Below the pieces are notes generated by a model. That model saw only the letters and a program-made list of their open reading frames with translations, was not told the DNA's origin and made no database searches. 8,132 bases of DNA. Source: Syntrophaceae bacterium UBA4059. GTDB taxonomy: Bacteria; Desulfobacterota; Syntrophia; Syntrophales; Smithellaceae. Made by a program: the position numbers and the translations under genes. Below are positions 5,640 to 8,132 of the stretch, piece by piece. Location: contig DFZJ01000186.1 of the NCBI GenBank assembly GCA_002382045.1, positions 1 to 8,132 on the forward strand, given 5' to 3'. How positions within the stretch are numbered: the stretch's first letter is position 1; every line of letters begins with the position of its first letter.

Positions 5640-7904
5640 TCAGTCTTCAGCCTTGAACCTTTGTCGCTTCCCCCAAACCCTTCGCAGTCTCAGCGAATTG
5701 CTGACGACCGAAACGGAACTCGCCGCCATCGCGGCGGCGGCAAATTCCGGATTGAGCAGAATGCCGAAAAAAGGATAAAGAGCGCCTGCGGCAATCGGAA
5801 TGCCGATGATGTTGTAGATAAATGCCCAGAAAAGATTCTGCTTGATAACCCGCATGGTGGCAAACGAAAGCGCTATTGCCTCCGGCACCGCCGTCAGATC
5901 ATCACGGATCAGCGTGATGTCGGCGGCCTCAATCGCCACATCGGTTCCCGCGCCGATGGCAATGCCCACATCGGCCGCAGCGAGCGCCGGCGCGTCGTTG
6001 ATGCCGTCGCCCACCATGGCCGCGACCTCACCTTCCGCCTGTAATTTTCTGATTTCCTCCGCTTTGCTTCCCGGCAATACCTCCGCCATCACCCGTTCAA
6101 TGCCCAGTTGATCGGCAATACTTTTTGCCGTGCCTTGATTATCACCGGTCACCATTGCCACTTTCAAACCTCTGCGCTTAAGGCTTTCCACAGCCTGTCT
6201 GGCGGATGCTTTCGGCACATCGGCCAGCGCGATAAGGCCGATTATTTTTTGCTCCGATGCGACATAAACAACGGTTTTCCCCGAATTTTCCAATATAGCC
6301 GTAGTATCATCCGGGAGATCAATCGAAACACCCTGATCGTTCATCAGCAACCGATTGCCGATCAAACTCAACTGGCCGTCAACAACCCCTCTGGCGCCCA
6401 TGCCGGACAGCGCAAGAAATTGTTCCGCCGGGGCCGATACGATCTGATCCGTCTGCGCCCGCCGTAAAATGGCCCGGGCCAGCGGATGCTCCGATGTTTT
6501 TTCCAGCGCGGCGGCCACGGCCAGCACGAAGCGTTCATCCAAGCCGTCGGCAGCCACAACCTCCGTCACTTCCGGTTCGCCGCGCGTCAGCGTCCCGGTC
6601 TTATCAAAAACAATAACGGTGAGCTGATGGATTTTTTCGAGGGCTTCGCCGCCTTTGATCAAAATGCCGCTTTGCGCGCCCAGACCCGTGCCGACCATGA
6701 TGGCCGTCGGTGTGGCCAGTCCCAGCGCACAGGGGCAGGCAATCACCAATACCGAAACAAAATTGATTAATGCGCGGCTGAAACTCGCATCGGCAGGCAG
6801 AAGATACCAGACGCCAAACGTGACAAAAGCGATAGCAAAAACAACCGGCACAAAAACGGAGGCCACTTGGTCCGCCAGGCGCTGGATCGGCGCTTTAGAG
6901 CCCTGCGCCTCTTCCACCATCCGGATAATATGCGCCAGCATGGTCTCCGATCCCACACCGGTTGCGCGGAACGTAAAGCTGCCGGTTTTATTCATCGTGG
7001 CGGCAAACACCTTTTGACCGGTTTCTTTCGCGACCGGCATGCTTTCACCGGTCAGCATGGATTCATCAATAGTTGATTGTCCGGATAACACGATTCCGTC
7101 AACGGGAACTTTTTCTCCCGGCTTCACCAAAACGACATCGCCTGCCTGCAACGATTCCACGGCAACCTCAAGTTCCTCCCCTTCCCGCAATATGTGCGCG
7201 GTTTTAGGCTTGAGCTCCATGAGTTTCTTGATCGCGCTGGAGGTCTTGCCTTTGGCCCGGGCTTCCAAAAGCCTGCCCAGAAGGATCAGGGTGATGATCA
7301 TGGCCGCGCCGTCATAATAGACGTGGGGCGCCACACCGGCGCTTTCAAAGAAATGCGGGAAAAATGTTGCCGCCGCTGAATAGGCATATGCTGAAAAAGC
7401 GCCGACGGCGACCAGGGTGTTCATATCCGATGTTTTTTGTTTGGCGGCTTTGTAAGCACCGGCAAAAAAACGGTTCCCGACCCAGAAGACGGCCGGCGCA
7501 GTCAAGACAAACATAGCCAGGAGCATAACCTGATGGGGAATAAAGCGCAGAAAACTAAACCAGTGCTGCATGGAACCGAGGAAAATGATCACACTCAAGA
7601 TCGCGCCGCAGCTGACTTTAAAGGTCAGTTCCTTAAGCTCCAGCGCACGGGCTTTATCCACAGGATCATCAAAGGAATCTGTCAGTTCACCCAGAAATTC
7701 ATAACCCTGTTCCGTGATGGCCCGGGCCAGCGCCTGCACCCCCGCCCACCTTTCCGAATGAATAATGGTGGCGCGCGCGGTTGCCAGATTGATATTGACC
7801 TCCAGAACCCCCTCAACCTCTTTGAGGGCCTTTTCCACGCGCCGCACGCAGGCGGCGCAGGTCATACCGCCAACTGAAACGATCATTTTATCCGACAACG
7901 TCAT
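5640..7904 (-). CDS. copA: Cu(+)-exporting P1B-1-type ATPase CopA
   Basis: This inner-membrane pump uses ATP to export Cu(+) from the cytosol. Numbered from ATG 7904 it has 754 residues. One N-terminal heavy-metal domain carries GMTCAAC (Cys16, Cys19). About eight membrane helices are visible (near 98-112, 123-145, 162-182, 195-213, 345-369, 377-401, 689-709, 720-737). The actuator motif TGES is at 285-288, the CPC metal site at Cys390-Cys392, the phosphorylated Asp434 in DKTGTLT, the nucleotide-binding HP at 473-474, and GDGIND at 632-637. The helix-7 pair Tyr697-Asn698 and helix-8 motif MAASS (726-730) are the P1B-1 signature and indicate Cu(+)/Ag(+) over Zn or Co. Nothing is missing. ATG 7904 overlaps the end of the upstream chaperone gene by 17 nt, implying coupled translation. 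ATG 7886 (748 aa) is a real alternative; ATG 7943 would only read antiparallel-frame chaperone codons and has no usable ribosome-binding site. Confidence 0.96.
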   Translation of the reverse strand: MTLSDKMIVSVGGMTCAACVRRVEKALKEVEGVLEVNINLATARATIIHSERWAGVQALARAITEQGYEFLGELTDSFDDPVDKARALELKELTFKVSCGAILSVIIFLGSMQHWFSFLRFIPHQVMLLAMFVLTAPAVFWVGNRFFAGAYKAAKQKTSDMNTLVAVGAFSAYAYSAAATFFPHFFESAGVAPHVYYDGAAMIITLILLGRLLEARAKGKTSSAIKKLMELKPKTAHILREGEELEVAVESLQAGDVVLVKPGEKVPVDGIVLSGQSTIDESMLTGESMPVAKETGQKVFAATMNKTGSFTFRATGVGSETMLAHIIRMVEEAQGSKAPIQRLADQVASVFVPVVFAIAFVTFGVWYLLPADASFSRALINFVSVLVIACPCALGLATPTAIMVGTGLGAQSGILIKGGEALEKIHQLTVIVFDKTGTLTRGEPEVTEVVAADGLDERFVLAVAAALEKTSEHPLARAILRRAQTDQIVSAPAEQFLALSGMGARGVVDGQLSLIGNRLLMNDQGVSIDLPDDTTAILENSGKTVVYVASEQKIIGLIALADVPKASARQAVESLKRRGLKVAMVTGDNQGTAKSIADQLGIERVMAEVLPGSKAEEIRKLQAEGEVAAMVGDGINDAPALAAADVGIAIGAGTDVAIEAADITLIRDDLTAVPEAIALSFATMRVIKQNLFWAFIYNIIGIPIAAGALYPFFGILLNPEFAAAAMAASSVSVVSNSLRLRRVWGKRQRFKAED

Positions 7905-8088
7905 AACCCGCTTTCTTAACCGCCTGAGCAACCACCTGCGCATCCACCGGCTTTACTTCCTCATAGGTGGCCACACCGGTTTTCAGATCGACCTGGACAT
8001 TTTTGATGCCATCCAATGCGCCCAATGCCTTGGTCACCGCCATGACACAATGCTGGCAGCTCATGCCTTTTATTTTGATATTTTTCAT
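7888..8088 (-). CDS. copZ: CopZ-like copper chaperone (single heavy-metal-associated domain)
   Basis: This 66-residue protein is one complete heavy-metal-associated (ferredoxin-like) domain, the usual size for cytosolic CopZ chaperones that deliver Cu(+) to CopA. The metal loop is GMSCQHC with Cys11 and Cys14. His13 between them is typical of CopZ-type loops, and differs from the AAC loop of the CopA domain next door. The C-terminal end AVKKAGYDVVG is the usual last strand of the fold. The start at 8088 is well supported by GGGAGG 6 nt upstream. Its TAA (7888-7890) lies inside the copA start region, so the two genes form one operon with the chaperone first. A role for another soft metal such as Ag(+) or Hg(2+) is possible, but the CopA partner argues for copper. 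Confidence 0.92.
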   Translation of the reverse strand: MKNIKIKGMSCQHCVMAVTKALGALDGIKNVQVDLKTGVATYEEVKPVDAQVVAQAVKKAGYDVVG

Positions 8089-8094
8089 GAATGA

Positions 8095-8100
8095 CCTCCC
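8095..8100 (-). promoter_or_regulatory. strong Shine-Dalgarno of the copper operon
   Basis: Minus-strand GGGAGG, six bases before the copZ ATG at 8088, is close to the ideal sequence and spacing. It fixes the copZ start and, through the gene overlap, probably supports copA translation as well. Confidence 0.75.
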
Positions 8101-8132
8101 GTTGAAAATTATTTTATTTTAAGATAAGGGTC
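8101..8132 (-). promoter_or_regulatory. A/T-rich leader with possible -10 box for copZ-copA
   Basis: The minus strand here has two overlapping TAAAAT hexamers (8121-8116 and 8116-8111) about 20-30 bases before the chaperone ATG, resembling a sigma-70 -10 box. The -35 region is beyond the window. No complete CueR/MerR-type dyad or CopY/CsoR operator is visible in the 32 bases available, so copper-dependent control cannot be judged. Confidence 0.25.

Noticed and set aside
5433..6044. 203-codon plus-strand open frame
   Set aside because: Its second half is antisense to the conserved end of copA (GDGIND to helix 8), and the first half covers the hairpin-rich gap. There is no domain pattern and no ribosome-binding site.
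1..8132. CRISPR array, tRNA or rRNA genes, toxin-antitoxin pair, phage genes
   Set aside because: I looked for regularly spaced short direct repeats, tRNA-like cloverleaf ends and small gene pairs. The only regular repeats are the PAS units and their linkers inside the kinase.

Overview
The window looks like a stretch of chromosome from a Gram-negative environmental bacterium. The best guess is a Desulfobacterota/Syntrophales-type deltaproteobacterium (Syntrophus/Smithella-like). This rests on style only: a soluble kinase with many PAS domains and 'RKQAEEAL.ESE..YR' linkers, a PAS-PAS-HD-GYP protein, and an IS4-type transposase remnant. No phylogenetic marker is present, so the taxonomic guess is inference.

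Layout. Positions 1-194 (+) hold the C-terminal end of an unrecognised gene. Positions 195-661 hold no intact gene; they contain a decayed N-terminal fragment of an IS4-family (DUF4372-type) transposase on the minus strand and several short inverted repeats. Positions 662-3838 (+) encode a large soluble hybrid histidine kinase with five PAS domains, HisKA, HATPase and a C-terminal receiver. Converging on it, with a 55-bp gap, is a minus-strand gene (3894-5282) for a PAS-PAS-HD-GYP protein, a probable cyclic-di-GMP phosphodiesterase. A 357-bp non-genic stretch (5283-5639) is rich in inverted repeats. From 8088 down to 5640 on the minus strand lies a two-gene copper module: a 66-aa CopZ-like chaperone whose end overlaps the start of a P1B-1 Cu(+)-exporting ATPase (CopA).

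How the parts work together. CopZ would carry Cu(+) in the cytosol to CopA, which exports it; the gene overlap suggests translational coupling. The kinase and the HD-GYP protein are both soluble signalling proteins. They share a PAS subtype that is about 46% identical over 113 gapless residues by hand count, so they may respond to the same kind of cue, one through phosphotransfer and the other through c-di-GMP turnover. Nothing links the copper pair to the signalling pair except adjacency.

I found no convincing undescribed system. The points most worth a second look are the shared PAS module, the regular PAS array with a 378-bp internal duplication, and the inverted-repeat cluster at about 5374-5482.
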